From: Desmodus rotundus
Lineage: Eukaryota > Chordata > Mammalia > Chiroptera > Phyllostomidae
DNA: 64,000 nt
Assembly (NCBI RefSeq): GCF_022682495.2
Contig: NC_071392.1
Span: 81,174,797 to 81,238,796, forward strand
Direction of reading: 5' to 3'
Each line of letters opens with the position of its first letter. The first letter of the stretch is position 1. This document shows, in pieces, positions 1 to 12,273 of this stretch. The position numbers and the translations under genes were made by a program. The notes under the pieces were generated by a model. It saw nothing but the letters and a program-made list of their open reading frames with translations. It made no database searches and was not told the origin of the DNA.

Positions 1-590
1 GAATTGGCCTTTCCTTCATAGGAATGGTAGAAAACCATGTGTGGTAGACATTTGGCCCCTGAAGAAGGTGAGGAATTCAGGCCAAATTCACCAAGGTAGA
101 TTCAGCTGGTGAAGGCATGTACTGAAATCCTAATGACGGGCAAATCCTGGCCTGGCTTATAAGTTTGAGGGAAGAAGTCCACACATAATTAAATCTCTGT
201 TTAATTAATTAATGAATCTACTATTTGGACAGTTGGTATTGCATTGCCTTCTTGCTAGGGTGTGGAGGGAGTTTCATGAACTTTTGGCATATCCTTCTAA
301 AGCAACCAGCTGGATTGCAAAGTAATAATAAATACTTCAGTTATTTACTTAAATTCTTCAAAAATGTTTTTTGGGGACCCATTTTTCCTGTGGTTAGAAT
401 GAAGAATAATGGTGCACCTACATGTTTGGGGCACTATAAAAATAATAACTATGTAATACTATTTTAATTTATATTTATATTATCTCTATTGAAGCTGATT
501 TTAAATGATAAATACTGTCTTGATTATAGCCATTAGTGTTATGTAAAAGGAAAACTAGTATTGGATTTTATATTGGGGTAATTAAGGCCG
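1..590. other. AT-rich DNA, no gene seen
   Basis: I see no gene, recognisable repeat family or RNA here. The open frame at 225-467 (80 codons) has no recognisable domain and is the length expected by chance in DNA this AT-rich. Confidence 0.6.
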
Positions 591-616
591 TATTATAAGA
601 GCCTGCTCTTATAATA
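591..616. repeat. Short perfect inverted repeat
   Basis: Two 12-base arms (TATTATAAGAGC and its exact reverse complement) are separated by only two bases. This is directly visible. It is too short for a pre-miRNA and no transposon boundary is evident around it. Confidence 0.8.
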
Positions 617-742
617 GCTTTAGGTGCTTAGTTTTGACCACTAAAACAACCAAAATACAGCTGGTTAGATATAAGGATGAAAGTAAACTTGTCACTCATA
701 AATGATAAATGCACGGTATGTTCTTGGGCCCTAAGTCTCCCT

Positions 743-823
743 GTCTCTCTCTCTCTCTCTCTCATGTGCGTACACCACATCCCTGAGTGATGGAATCCTA
801 TATCAGGATTCAAGAAAACTCTG

Positions 824-855
<32 letters not shown>
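743..855. repeat. Two (TC)n tracts
   Basis: Pure CT dinucleotide runs lie at about 743-763 and 827-855. The second is followed by AAATCAATTAATAATAATTTAAAAA, which resembles the CT-rich body and A-rich tail of an older bat SINE. It may be the 3' remnant of a copy lying directly upstream of the SINE at 883. Confidence 0.75.
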
Positions 856-861
<6 letters not shown>

Positions 862-882
862 ATTAATAATAATTTAAAAACA

Positions 883-1052
883 GCCCTGGCTGGGTAGCTC
901 AGTTGGTTAGAGCACTGTCCCAATACGCTAAGGTTGTGGGTTCAATCCTTGGGGCAATGAATGCATGAGTAAGTGGAACAACAAATTGATGTTTCCCTCT
1001 CTCTCCCTTCCTTCCTTTCTCTAAAATCACTTTTTTTTTAAAAAAAGAAGAA
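883..1052 (+). mobile_element. tRNA-derived bat SINE, older VES-related subfamily
   Basis: It opens with CCCTGGCTGGGTAGCTCAGT, has an A-box-like region and a B-box-like GGTTCAATCC, then AATGAATGCATGAGTAAGTGG, a CT-rich tract and an A-rich tail. The head and tail match the bat VES architecture. The middle (TTGGTTAGAGCACTGTCCCA, ATACGCTAAGG) differs from the other copies here, so I infer an older subfamily. Not a functional tRNA gene. Confidence 0.8.
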
Positions 1053-1059
1053 ACCTCTA

Positions 1060-4000
1060 GGTTTATCTTGATTTTTGTCACTAATTAATTCTCTGGTCCA
1101 TCTCTCTCTAAACTCAGTTTCTTAGTTTATATTACTTTCTATAGAATGCAGTAGTGGAGAAATTTCATACATTATGATACTAGTATATTAAATGTATGAA
1201 TCCTCTGAGGAATTTATGTGACTCTTCAAAATCTCACATATCAAGTTAAAAATCACCAAGTTCTTCTAAGTCCTACAAAACCCTTCAATAGTATATGTTT
1301 TACAACTTTATTAACCTTTTCAGGCTACTATATTGTCCCTTACTTCCCCAAACCAGGCTGGATTTTAAGCTTTTAAATTTGAGGTTTTAAAGAATGCTGC
1401 TTTCCAACTGGGAACTTTAAAATTCTGATTTATTTGGTACATATCTATGATACATTCACTTGAATTAAAGAAGACAACAAATTCAATATAGTGTTTTATT
1501 AGCATTATAAAACCCTTTATGGATATCCATATTTTGGAAGGACAAGACTAAGGCCTACCTTGAAATATATCTACATTATAGCTATACTCTCTCTTAGCCA
1601 ATACTTCAGTATTTTATGTATCCAAATTTATGTAAGCAACTCCATTGCATTTGGCATATGCCATATTTGTTTAATTTGTAGTGATGACATTTCCCCCCAA
1701 TTTTATTATTTTGTTTTGCAACAACTAGCAACATGATTAAGCTCTGAAATGAGAAAGTTCTTATTTTACATCATGGGATTAGAGCCATATTGTAAAGAAG
1801 TAAAGAAACCAAGCATCACAGTCTGGAGGAAAAAATCCACGTGTGTTATTTCATTCTATTGTGACAGGTGTAATTTCAGGTGGCATATCTGTTTATCTTG
1901 CTGTTCCCGAAGGTACAACAACCTCGTGCCTTCTTCACACTTAGAAACAATCACCTTCGCTTTCTTTGTAGCTTATTATACTTCTTAGTAACCTGCGTGT
2001 GTAAGGAACTCCTCCACATTAAATCGCTGTGCATCAGGAAATGGATTCTATTTGTGCTCTTGCAAACAATTGACCCTGTAGGCTAGATTTCATGGGGAAG
2101 CAAAAACCAAACAGCAAATGCATTTGACAAAGTTCACTGGCTAATACAATTTCTCAGTCATGTGCGTGCTGGGTTTTGCTGGATGCCATGATTGTAAACA
2201 ACTGGGTTGCAAACAATAAAGGCATTTTACCCTAATCTCCATCTCACTGAGAATGCCTGTGCTCGTGAAAATAATGAGAGCTAAAATAGTTCGTTGAACT
2301 AAACACTTTAAAAAGTCCTATATTACATGTTATATAGAAAAATAAGACCCTTCTTATATAGCCCTGCCTAACTTATTTCATGCTGTATTGTTGGAAACCG
2401 GGGTAGTCATTATTTTTTTCTCAGAGGTTAGGGACAATGTCATGATCATTTGTATTTCTCACCCAAATGCCCTGCCTTTGTGCAGTAGGAGCAATAAATG
2501 TCTGGAACTAAAACACTTAGAAGACAAATGGAACCAAAGAATATATTTGCCCTGATTTTTACACTTAAGAAAAATATTGAAATGGCATCTAACATGTTAA
2601 AGTGCTAGAGCTGTAGAATGGTTTCCCAACATCTGCTGAGGAAGTTTAAACATCTTTGGCACTTAAGACGCTGCACACTTTGCCACTGACTGCAGCCCTA
2701 GTCTCGCCTCCGTGACTTCCTCTTACAGACTCCACAGTCCAGCAATGTCGATCCTCATTTGCCCAGAGTGGACATGGCTTAGACTTGTTGTCTTGGAATG
2801 ATTATTCATAGCTCCACTTTTCACCTTTCTCAATGTCTCAGTTTCCGTCAAGCCTGTGGCCACCTTAATTTTATACTTATTTTATAGATCTGTGGTGTTT
2901 CATGTTTCTGCGTATTTCAGAAAATGATTTTAAGAGCTGCTGTCTTTCCATTCCGTCTGTCCACGAGTGACAAATACTTGGGTACACGTTCAACCTTTAG
3001 GTCTTCTCACATGCAATTTAAGAGTTGAGTTGGCTCAAAGTTTCTGGGAGCTTCAAGTTTCTGTCTAAACCTCGAAGAGTCGTGGAAGCCTCGCTGGTTT
3101 AAATGTTCCCCAGAGTAACTCTGTTGATTCCATTGGGACAGTTCCAACACTGAGCCTCTCCTTGAATAATGCTGGGAATACCCTGGATATAATTAGTTGT
3201 TAATTTAGGGCCATAGCGACCCCTTCTCAGACTGTTCCACAAATGTCCAAAAACAGGGCGTAGCTATCCAGTTTGTTCAAGGTGCATCCTATAAGGTGTG
3301 TGTTCAGGAGTCCAGGAATTCTTTTACTTGATATAGTAGTGTTTCCAGAATAATTCTGGGCTTTTCTGAGGACTCAAAGAATTTCAAACCAGGAGATACT
3401 GAGGGTCCCAGAATTTACTTTTGAAGAATTGGTAACTTTGGTAAAGTCGATAGTAGTTTCTGTCCACTTCCCCAGATAAAATGCTGACACTCAGCAGGAA
3501 CAAATGCAGAACATCTGCCTGGTTGAGTTACTTCAACTTACATGAATGGGGATGTGCACAGATTTGCTGAACTGATCTCCATGGCCTTGCCTTCATTCAT
3601 GATTTTCTGCCTATTTGCCTCCTACCCCCTGCCTTTGGTTGTCAGCTTTCTAGTTAGATAGTAAACATGTATTTTTGCCTTTGGCTCAGGACATGCGACT
3701 TCTGTCACAGTTAATATAAGGCCCTGGCACCTGCTAGAAGAGCAGTGTAGCTCTGAAAGCCAGTAGTTCAAACAACAGTCCCAAACCTTCCTTTTCTCCA
3801 CCTTTATTTTTAGTCATGAGCATATTGAAGGGGGGCAAAGTTCACAGTTCTTAAGGTTCTAGGAAAATAATTTATTCTGCCTGTCCGTAGAACCAAGTGA
3901 GCTGGAGGAGACTGTGGACGGTTTCACAGGAGCCAAAGGCACCTGTGGCTAGTAGGAGTGTCTCCTCTGTGTCTCCTAATAGGAATGTGGAAAAGCCTGG

Positions 4001-4740
4001 AAAATATTGATGGGATAAATTGGCTTTATTGTAAAGTGAGAGCGAGCGCCAATGCATAAGCTCACTCAGGAAAGCTCATCAGGACTGTTCTTATAAACTG
4101 TGGCCCAAGGCATGTGTGAATGTAAGTGTGTGTGCTCACTGTCCCCTGAGAAATATTCCTCAAACCATTTTCCAGGCACAAGGAGAATAATTAAATTTTC
4201 ATAGCAGATAAGATATGGAAATTAAAAACCTATATTAATTTTTTCAAATCCACAATGTTTCTGTACCTAAAGCTCTATGTGCAGTTCTGATTACTGCTTC
4301 TCAATAGAAAAAAAAATCATAAAGAGGGGATATAAGTAATCTGAATGATAGAAGAAGAATCCTGAATAAAAATTAAATGTTGGATAGATAGAGGATGAGG
4401 GAGAAACATTCTTATTATTCATAAAATTATGAAGTTCATATCTATCAAATCTCCAAATAACAAAATGAACTGGGTCTTGCTTTTACTAGTCCTACTTTTG
4501 GAATAAAAATGTTATTCCCTAAAGTGTAGGCAGTGTTCAGAAATGAATGATGTTGAGGTACCTAGAGTCTGGCAATAGTAGGGTACCATTACTACTCCTA
4601 GACCTAAAGGGACAAGGAAAGGAAGTGATGCAACTGGAATCCAAGAAGATTGGGAGCAACCAAGAGAGGAACTTCCAGTAGGAGCTGGAGAGGTCACGGG
4701 AGACAAGCCCAGCTAGAGCCATGTGCTAAGTCAGGGCTGG
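1060..4740. other. Long stretch without recognised gene or repeat
   Basis: About 3.7 kb of AT-rich DNA with only short open frames (60-80 codons at 1749-1988, 1880-2086 and 3872-4057), none with recognisable protein features. I could not assign a repeat family by eye. Diverged ancient repeats may be present and undetected. Confidence 0.5.
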
Positions 4741-4747
4741 AGAGGAT

Positions 4748-5110
4748 GTTTCAGGCAGTTTGGGCTGCTCTAACAGAGTACCACAGAGTGGATGGCTTAT
4801 AAATAACAGAAATTTATTTATTATGGTTCTGGAGGGTGGGAAATCTAATACCAAGGCTCTGGCAGATTCACTGTCTAGTGAGGATCTCCTTCCTTGTTCA
4901 TATATAGCCACCTTCTTGCTTCCTATGGTGCAAGAAGTGAGGGAGCTCTCTGGGGCTCTTTCGTAAGGGCACTAATCCCATTCGTGATGGCTCCGCCCTC
5001 AAGACCTAATCACTTCCCAAAAGTTCCACCTCCAAATATTATCATATTTGGGGGTTAGAATTTCAACATATGAATTGGGGGCAGGGGACACAAACACTCA
5101 GTTTGTAGCA
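4748..5110 (-). mobile_element. MaLR-type solo LTR (MST/MLT1 class), antisense
   Basis: Read on the minus strand this has the MaLR LTR signature. It starts near TGCTACAAACTGAGTGTTTGTG, passes through an AATTCATATGTTGAAATTCTAA block, the GGAGGTGGAACTTTTGGGAA block and GGGCGGAGCCATCACGAATG, and ends in AATAAATTTCTGTTATTTAT and AAGCCATCCACTCTGTGG. These blocks are characteristic of ERVL-MaLR LTRs. No internal region adjoins, so it is a solo LTR. It carries no coding capacity. Confidence 0.85.
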
Positions 5111-5324
5111 GGGGGAAGTACGCTGATCTGTCTTCTTCCATTCTTAGATACCCTTCTGGGTCTCTCTTTAACCAAACCCAATTAAAAGACAGGGAGCAAG
5201 GGATTTTACATAATTGGGTCTTTGGGGATCAGTCCTCCTGGAGTTCAGATCTGAGCAACGAAGGCTGAAAAATCTGTGAGTGAAGGAAGGGGAAGCGAGG
5301 TGGAGAATTCTCGGCATAAATTTA

Positions 5325-5500
5325 TACAATGATGTCATGGCAAGTATTATCACAGTTCTCATTTTACAGATTCAGAGCCTGAGTCTAGGACTGTTTAAAT
5401 AATTTGCCTGCGGTCACACAACTAGTGGAAGTCAGACCACCACCTAGAATTCACGCTTCTTATTCAATAGCCAGTGCTAATTACTGTGTTGTATTGCCAC
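5325..5500 (-). repeat. MIR SINE fragment
   Basis: The MIR core is visible in reverse orientation: TCATTTTACAGATTCAGAGC, then AATAATTTGCCTGCGGTCAC and ACAACTAGTGGAAGTCAGAC. It is diverged and boundaries are approximate. Confidence 0.75.
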
Positions 5501-5509
5501 TCTAATATT

Positions 5510-7160
5510 TGCATTTTTTCCTGCTGATTGCCACTGTCAAAAAATATTTAAAGCAAACATATAAAAACAGAATTTCTGAATAGATAAATTAAATCTGAAA
5601 CAAAATATAAGAAAAACAAAAACCAGATACTATGCAGAGGCAATGTAGGAAAATTCAGTACACACTGCTTTAATCTTTTCCTTTCTTTGCTCCCATTGCA
5701 TGGTTTATTTCCACACGACCAGCAAAAGCTTCGAATTCCTGTCACATCAATCCCAAATTAGCTTTTCAGGCTAAAGGTCTTAGGCATGACTGTTTCTGTA
5801 AACTGGATGGAATGCAATGGTCCAAAGGGTCCCAAGTCAGCTTGAATTTATGGCGTAGCTTGGGCCATAGCCTACACTGAGGCTGGGATATTGAGTATGA
5901 GGGAAAGAAGTTCAAGCTGCCTCCTGTTTCATATTTCCAACATTAAACAGAAGCCAGGAGGGAAATGGTTCCAATATTTTATCATGTGTTTTACTCAGCC
6001 ATTCTGAGTTGGCAGTGTCCTGTAGATGGACTGTAGCAAATGAAGTTCTCTCCAGTCAAATTGAGAAACAAACCTACGTTATCTTGATTATAAAATGTAA
6101 ACTATTACATGCTACTATTTTCATGAATAAATATTACTCTGTAAAATGTAGGAGTAGTCAATTCCACTGCCATGTGGAATTAGAAGTTTAATTATTTTAA
6201 CTCTAAGTACAATGTGACATCATGCAAACCATAGTCCAGAGTTGAGTGTGGTTTGTCCAGATTTTCTTTCCAATAGCCATTGTCAAATAGCAGAGGCCTA
6301 AAAGGATGACAGAGCCAATGACCATCACAAGCATTGAACAAGGAGTCCACTAATGCCTAAAGAGATGGACCGGGAAGTAGGGACCATCCAAACGGGCAGC
6401 TTTTCTGTTTAAGGAAGGAGGAAATGGGTTATCAAACAAAGGAGAGCAAAGTATAAACAAATATCTAGTGTTTTAAAGGAGTAAAATATCATGGTTATTG
6501 GGGGAAAACAGAGCACTTTTGGAAAAAAGAGCACGTATAAGAAATGTGACCTGAAGAAGGGAGAAGTCAGTCGTCACTATGGGAAGGAGTGTGTTGGAGC
6601 CAGAGGGCCAGCATGGGCGAAGGCACGGGTTTGGAAGGTGGCGGGGGATGCCGTTTACTTGCCGTGTTAAATGAGAACCGGTGGTTCTGGTTAGGGGCAG
6701 ACAGAGTCAAGTGGGAGGATAAGGAGGTTTCGATCCAAGTCAAGAGGATGGAAAAGGAAAGCACGAGCTCTCTAGGCTTTTGGGATGTGGCAAGAGGCAT
6801 GTGAGTCAAAGTCCTCTCCTCCTTGACATTACATTTCCTGGAAGTTAATTCAGTCTTAAAAGATGAAATTCCACAAATTAATTTTACCAAATTTATAAAT
6901 AAATTGCATGTAACCTCCCAGGCCTTGCTATTTTTACTACTATATAGATATCTACAGGAAAAAATAGGTGTGATGTTGCCTTACATGTACATTGGTGCCC
7001 ATGCATATTGTGAACGCTTTCTTCCTTCAGCACCTTTCTGGATCGATCTTTTTTTATTTGAAGGTGCATTTCTGGGATCTATTAATTTTATATTCCCATA
7101 AACATACTTTATTCAATTCATTTTATAGGCATACAACATATTTTATTCATATCATGCTTC
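5510..7160. other. No gene recognised; part may be an ancient repeat
   Basis: I see no gene. The stretch 6540-6800 has the purine-rich look of an old interspersed repeat, including GAGCCAGAGGGCCAGCATGG, but I cannot name the family. The 107-codon antisense open frame at 6567-6890 is proline/serine-rich because of this composition and has no recognisable domain. Confidence 0.45.
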
Positions 7161-7170
7161 ACATGGCTTT

Positions 7171-7443
7171 ATGACAATTTCTTTCTCCGGAGAAATTTAT
7201 GTTTTGTCTAACAGTACCCAGCTAAAGACAATGCTTCAGGCTCTTACATCCCGTAATGTGCCTGGTACCCTCGTTATTCTCCATCATGGGAGACACCACG
7301 AAGTGGTGCTTGGAGTCCTGCAGAGGTTCATTGATTTTCTCAGTGCCGAAGAGAGCATTAAAGAGGTCTGCTCGCATGCTCACAGCAAGAACGGCTTGGC
7401 GAACTGCAATTCAAAGACTATTCTTGACCCATCAGAGAACTGA
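7171..7443 (+). other. Unidentified 90-codon open frame
   Basis: The frame encodes a 90-residue product beginning MTISFSGEIY. A second open frame overlaps it (7256-7567, 103 codons). I recognise neither protein. No initiation context, splice structure or poly(A) signal stands out. The minus strand across 7190-7420 is also fairly free of stops. The local composition is less AT-rich than its neighbours, so a degraded retrocopy or ancient exon is possible, but this is inference. The default reading is chance. Confidence 0.15.
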
Positions 7444-8029
7444 AGTCACCGGGCAAAACCTAACACACAGTCTGGAGAGATGGAAGTCTACTTGGAGAAA
7501 CAGAACCTCAGCATTTGCTTCTTTGGGCCAAGAACTGCCTGTGATCATTGAGGCTGGAAAGACTTAGGTGGACACTTGTAACAAATTTCTATGGGGTAAA
7601 ATGAAAGTGTGAACTCCATGGGGAACACAGGCAGAGTGGCTTCACACTCCTTTCTGACTTTTCCCTCAAGAAATCAGGTGCTCACAGGGAAGACTGGGGA
7701 GGATGCTGGGAAAACTCACCAGGTGGAGCTGGCTGCAGGAGGAGAATAGCGGTCCAACCCAAATCCACCCAGACTGACCTTCTCTGTCTCCCTTACAGAA
7801 TAAAAGCTTTAATCTGAGGGGGAAGGATAGCAAAATTGTCACCAAATTGGTGACAGCTACTTCTGGCTTGGAGGGAGGAATAGGAAAAAAAAATTTAAAA
7901 AATAAAGTTCTACACCTGGGGAGGGCCAGGGCTCCCTGGGGGTCACATCCCCAGGAAGGGCAGAAATGTATGAATACCATGTCCCTGAGACCCAGGTGCC
8001 CGCCCAAGGCTGTAGCTTAATCAAAACAT

Positions 8030-8640
8030 AAGAAAACACCTGCTTTAACCCCCTTGCCCCACCCCATCATCACCACACTAACAAGCATTGCGTGAGGATA
8101 ATAGTGTTAACATCTCAGAGATCTAAAAGAGATAAATTCTCTCTGGGTGAATTTATATAGATAAATATAAATTCGCTCCTCATTTACATCACCAAGTGAG
8201 GAAGCCCATAAGCAAGTGAGGGCCAGACATTGAGAAAAACCCTTTGGCTGATCAGTCCACACCCTAAGCACCAGATACCGCAGGAGACACGGGAAGTTTG
8301 TGCTGAGCTGAAGCTGAGCACAGCAACAGCCAGTTTCACTCCCAGCTCTGCTCTTGAGTAGATTGATAAAAACTCCCACTCTACGGAAAGGCGTGTTCCT
8401 CTCCAAGATTAAAAATTGTTTACTTCGATATCTTCTGTTCTACAGAACACACTAGGTTTTTGACAACAACGAGAAAAGTCATGCAAAAGCAAAAGCAATT
8501 AAAACACAAGAGACAAAACAATCACCTGAACAAGATTTATGACAGACATTGGATGTCACAGACAGATGATTTAAATAATTATGCTAATATGTTAAAGGCA
8601 CTAATGAAAAGGTAGGTGGTTTCAGACTATGTCATTTCTC
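8030..8640 (+). mobile_element. Old L1 (L1M) 5' region fragment
   Basis: The stretch around 8280-8400 (CAGTTTCACTCCCAGCTCTG, then CTACGGAAAGGCG) and the stretch from 8460 to 8620 resemble the 5' untranslated and early ORF1 regions of old mammalian L1M elements, which share phrases such as GACATTGGATGTCACAGACA and TTAATATGTTAAAGGC-like runs. It is diverged and lacks coding capacity. It may extend to about 9000. Confidence 0.45.
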
Positions 8641-9440
8641 TCAAAGTCTATAGGTAATTGTTCCCTGCACATTGTTCATAAACAGACAGGAAAGTTTTTA
8701 GTTGTGTTTCTTTTGTTTCTCAGTGATAAACCCATGAGACATTGTACATAAGTGAATTATTCAAAGGCAAAATTGGTCAACAAAGATGACTGTGTAGCCT
8801 TGAAATAAAAAGTACTAATAGTGGAAGAAAAATTGGAAAGCGGTTGTAATGAAAAGGTGGCAGATGTCCCAAAGCAAATGACATTGGCAAAACTTTCACA
8901 CGAAAGGGACTCTGGGAGATATTTCACGACATTAAAAGTGCAAAGGATAAAACATCAGAAAGTAATTCAAACTTAGAAAGGAGAATGACAATTCAGCGAA
9001 GTATAGAACAGACATACTGGGTTGTACATTATATAAGAAGGTAAGCACTGTTCAATTACTCTTGCTAAGTTCATTTGTTTTTAAGAAAGAAATGAAACAT
9101 TTCAATTCTTAATGCTTATAACATTTTAAACAACAATGTACTTAAGAAATGTTAGCTTTAATATTTTAAAATTTTATATATATTTATAACCAAGAATAAG
9201 GGATTTTAAAAATGTTTTAACAAAGAATTTTAAAGATAACACTTCTAATTTTCCCATATATTATTGTCATTTTTCCAGTTTCAGCTTACACAGTCCTTTT
9301 TATGGTCCTGCAGTACTGTGCAAAACCAGAACTGACTGTATATGTATCAAATATATATTACACATGCCTATTGTATATTATAAATACATATTCATGTAAT
9401 CTCATGGTTTCAAGGTTTTCTGTTTACAAAAATAAAGATA
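8641..9440. other. No gene recognised
   Basis: AT-rich DNA. The first 400 bases may continue the L1M element upstream. The rest, including an A/T-rich tract near 9170-9190, shows nothing I can name. Confidence 0.5.
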
Positions 9441-9444
9441 AACC

Positions 9445-9655
9445 ACCCTGGCTGGTGTGGCTCAGTGCTGGCCTGCAAATTAGAGGGTCACTGGTTCTAT
9501 TCCCAGCTTGGGGCACGTGCCTGGGGTGTGGGCCAAGTTCCCAGTAGAGGGTGTGTGACAGGCAACCACACATTGATGTTTCTCTCCCTCTCTTTCTCCC
9601 TCCCTTCCCCTCTGTCTAAAAATAAATAAATAAAATTTTAAAAAAATAAATAAAA
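9445..9655 (+). mobile_element. VES SINE (bat, tRNA-derived)
   Basis: It begins ACCCTGGCTGGTGTGGCTCA and lacks part of the usual GTGGATTGAGTGCTGG segment, so there is a small internal deletion in the A-box region. It retains a CTGGTTCTATTCCC B-box-like stretch, GGGCACGTGCCTGGGGTGTG, the TTGATGTTTCTCTCCCTCTC body and a long AAATAAATAAA tail. Family membership is secure. No RNA gene function is implied. Confidence 0.92.
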
Positions 9656-9924
9656 ACGAACCAATAAAGCAATTATTGACTGCCACATATTATTTTAAAA
9701 AGCATCACCATAATATGATAGAAGAAGAGCAAAAATTTGGAAAAAATTTTTAGATTATATGCTGTGGGTTAATATTGTTAGTGTAAAACGAACAGTTAGA
9801 AAGCAATGAAATACATAGAGCGGCTGAGCAGAAAAACGAGGAAAAGCAGTGAACTGGGAGCCCCTAATGATCGGTGAGCTTATGTATATTCACGTGTTTG
9901 GGTATCAGAGACACGCGTGCTAAA

Positions 9925-10015
9925 ATGATGCAGCATTCTCTATCATATCCGGACGTGCCCCAGAATCACCTGTGGAAATCACTGTGCGTATTTGGACTGC
10001 ACCCTCTGAGATAAT
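9925..10015 (+). repeat. MER5-like hAT fragment
   Basis: CCCAGAATCACCTGTGGAAA followed by ACTGTGCGTATTTGG and CACCCTCTGAG resembles the core of the short non-autonomous hAT element MER5A. No terminal inverted repeats can be defined. Confidence 0.5.
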
Positions 10016-10039
10016 GAGAGAATAGGAATATTCATACCC

Positions 10040-10195
10040 CCCCTGAAAAGCAAGAAGTTTCCCCATTTTACTTTTGAGGAAACAACTCAGAGTGAGACAT
10101 GTGCTAAAATCATGTGGCCGGTAAGGTCACAGACCTGAGACTTGAACGTAGGCTCTGCAGCCGGAAACACTGGGCCATTTTGACCATACAGGTAG
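10040..10195 (-). repeat. MIR SINE fragment
   Basis: The reverse-orientation MIR core is recognisable: CCCATTTTACTTTTGAGGAA, AACAACTCAGAGTGAGACAT, then GACTTGAACGTAGGCTCTGC. Confidence 0.7.
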
Positions 10196-10219
10196 CCTTT
10201 ATCTCTCTCTTTCTTATTA

Positions 10220-10500
10220 ATGACTTTAAAACATTTTGTTTTAGTTTTTCAACTACAGTGGACATACTGTGTTATATTAGTTTCAGGTGTATAACTTATG
10301 GATGAAACATTTGTATAACTTACAAAGTGGTCACCCCAGAAAGTCTACTGCCCATCTGACACCCTACCCTTTGTATCTTTTGAGTAAGGAATACCATGTC
10401 CTAGGATATCATAATCTTTACAATACTTCTGTTCCATCAAAACTACACATAGCTCTAATCCTGAGATCCTCTTGTTTCCCTGATGGACCTAGGGTAAAGA
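10220..10500 (-). mobile_element. L1 3' end, antisense
   Basis: TTCAACTACAGTGGACATAC, ATATTAGTTTCAGGTGTATA and CATTTGTATAACTTACAAAG, then the CCCATCTGACACCCTACCC block, are characteristic of the reverse complement of L1 3' untranslated sequence in laurasiatherian genomes. Non-coding fragment; boundaries approximate. Confidence 0.7.
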
Positions 10501-10504
10501 GTTG

Positions 10505-11865
10505 AGTATGAACTTGCCTTTGCTTGGTTAATGTGATTTATACATCAGAGAACTCCGTGCCATTGAAATATGTTAAGCATTCTCTAAAGGGAATAAAAAG
10601 GCAGAATTAAGGTTGAGAGTCATCTTCCACCATGAAGACTAGAGATAAAAGAATGTGGTGGAGATTGGAAGTGTTTAATAGATAGCTGATTTCCATACAC
10701 ACCTATAGAAATCTGTATCAAGGATATGGCATTACTAGAGCTCCAGATAAAATTTGGATGAGAAACAGGAAAGAATAGCTGTGACGTACAATGCAATTCA
10801 CACTGCAAAGGTATTTTTTTTCCTGGACTGTGTTTTAATCCCCCTTCCCTAATCTCTTGCCATTTCATACAAAGCCAATGATTTTAGACTGACCAAGATG
10901 TAGGTAGGCCAAAAATAGGAGCTGCCTATCTCTTAGGGCTGGAGAATGGGAATTACAAAATGAATGACTCATGGATTTCTGCCTTGCAATCCATCTACAC
11001 AGTTGGATTTAGAATAAGTGCCCATAGACTTTCTTTGTTGTATGGTTTTTCAAAAGTAAAAATTAAAAAAAAATCACATTTTATAAAACTCAGCAAATTC
11101 TTTTTTCTCTCGTCTCTTCTCGGGCAAGCTTGGGATGGCTTCTATTGCCAATACTGTTTACTTTTCAAAGTCAATTTCATGCTCTCTCTTATAGAAATTA
11201 AACAGTGCCACTGAGAAATGTGTGACAAATGATCTTGGCCTTAAGTCTCGTGGTGAATGTTAGCACACAAACCATGAAAGAACAAAGAACAAAGCCTGCC
11301 TATTTGTAACATGTGAGTCAGTTTGAAAGATTTCAAGTTAGGCCTTGGAAAATGCTTCAGCCCTGTTGATTGGTCCAATAAACTCTGACCAAGCTTCGGG
11401 GAAATACTTTTATATCTTTATGTTTTAAGTCTGTTCCTCCAAATCCTAGAGTCTGTCTTAGATGTTACATTGCAGGCAAAATTGTCTTCTCTACTTACTC
11501 TCATGTTTAATCTTAACTGAATCGATACTGACAGATTTTTCTCTGTATTCTCAGCTCTCTAGCCAGACCATCATGTCTCCATTTTAAAAGTCCATACCAT
11601 GTATGAGTATTCTTGCTAAAAAAAAAAAACAACAACAACCCCGAAGTGACCGTGGCTATAGAATTAACTGCAGAAAGTAGGAAGCATATTGGGTACAGGG
11701 GGTTGTTGAGTATACTACTATGATGTAATCTGCGAAGTACAGATTGGCGGAGATGCTACATGTCCACAGTGAGCAGTTTCTTGAACAAATACATTGCAAA
11801 AAAAAAAAGTAATAATGGAAGGAAGATCTATAGATTAAGAGATGTATTGAAATATTAACAAATTG
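10505..11865. other. No gene recognised
   Basis: About 1.4 kb with only short frames (for example 10620-10868 minus and 10960-11214 plus, 82-84 codons) and short A-runs. I could not assign a repeat family. Confidence 0.5.
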
Positions 11866-11869
11866 CCAT

Positions 11870-12255
11870 GTATGGACCTTATTTGGATTGCGATTCAAGC
11901 AAACTGTCAAAAGAAAAATAGAACTATCAGGGAATTGTGGACACTACTTGTACATTTTATGATATTAAGAAGGATTATTGATTATAGGTATAATAAGAGT
12001 ACTGAGATTATGTTAAAAGGGCCTCTATCTTTAAAACATGTAATTCATGTTTATGGAAAAATAGGATATCAGTGAGTTCTGAGATTTGCATTAAAATATT
12101 CAAGGGGGTGTGAGTGAAAGGTGGTACGAATGAAGTAAGGTAGGTGGTGAGGTGGTGGTCATTGAGGCTGGATGGTGGATAACTGGGGGTTCAATGTGCT
12201 GTTCTTTCTCTCTACATGTGTATATATCTGAAAATTTACTTAGACTTCAAGTCAG
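11870..12255 (+). mobile_element. Old L1 (L1M) 3' untranslated region
   Basis: The order of phrases matches the L1M 3' UTR: ATGGACCTTATTTGGATTGC, GATTCAAGCAAACTGTCAAA, TTTTATGATATTAAGAAGGA, GAGATTTGCATTAAAATATT, a purine-rich GGTGGTGAGG stretch, and GTGTATATATCTGAAAATTT. The 70-codon frame at 11863-12075 is incidental. Confidence 0.8.
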
Positions 12256-12273
12256 TAAGAAATAGCAGCTTTT

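Noticed and set aside
743..855. (TC)n tracts as promoter GAGA-type elements
   Set aside because: They are better explained as simple repeats, the second probably the tail region of an old SINE.
883..1052. tRNA gene suggested by A- and B-box-like motifs (also in all VES copies)
   Set aside because: The boxes belong to a tRNA-derived SINE. No cloverleaf with proper acceptor stem is formed, and the element continues into a CT-rich body and A-rich tail.
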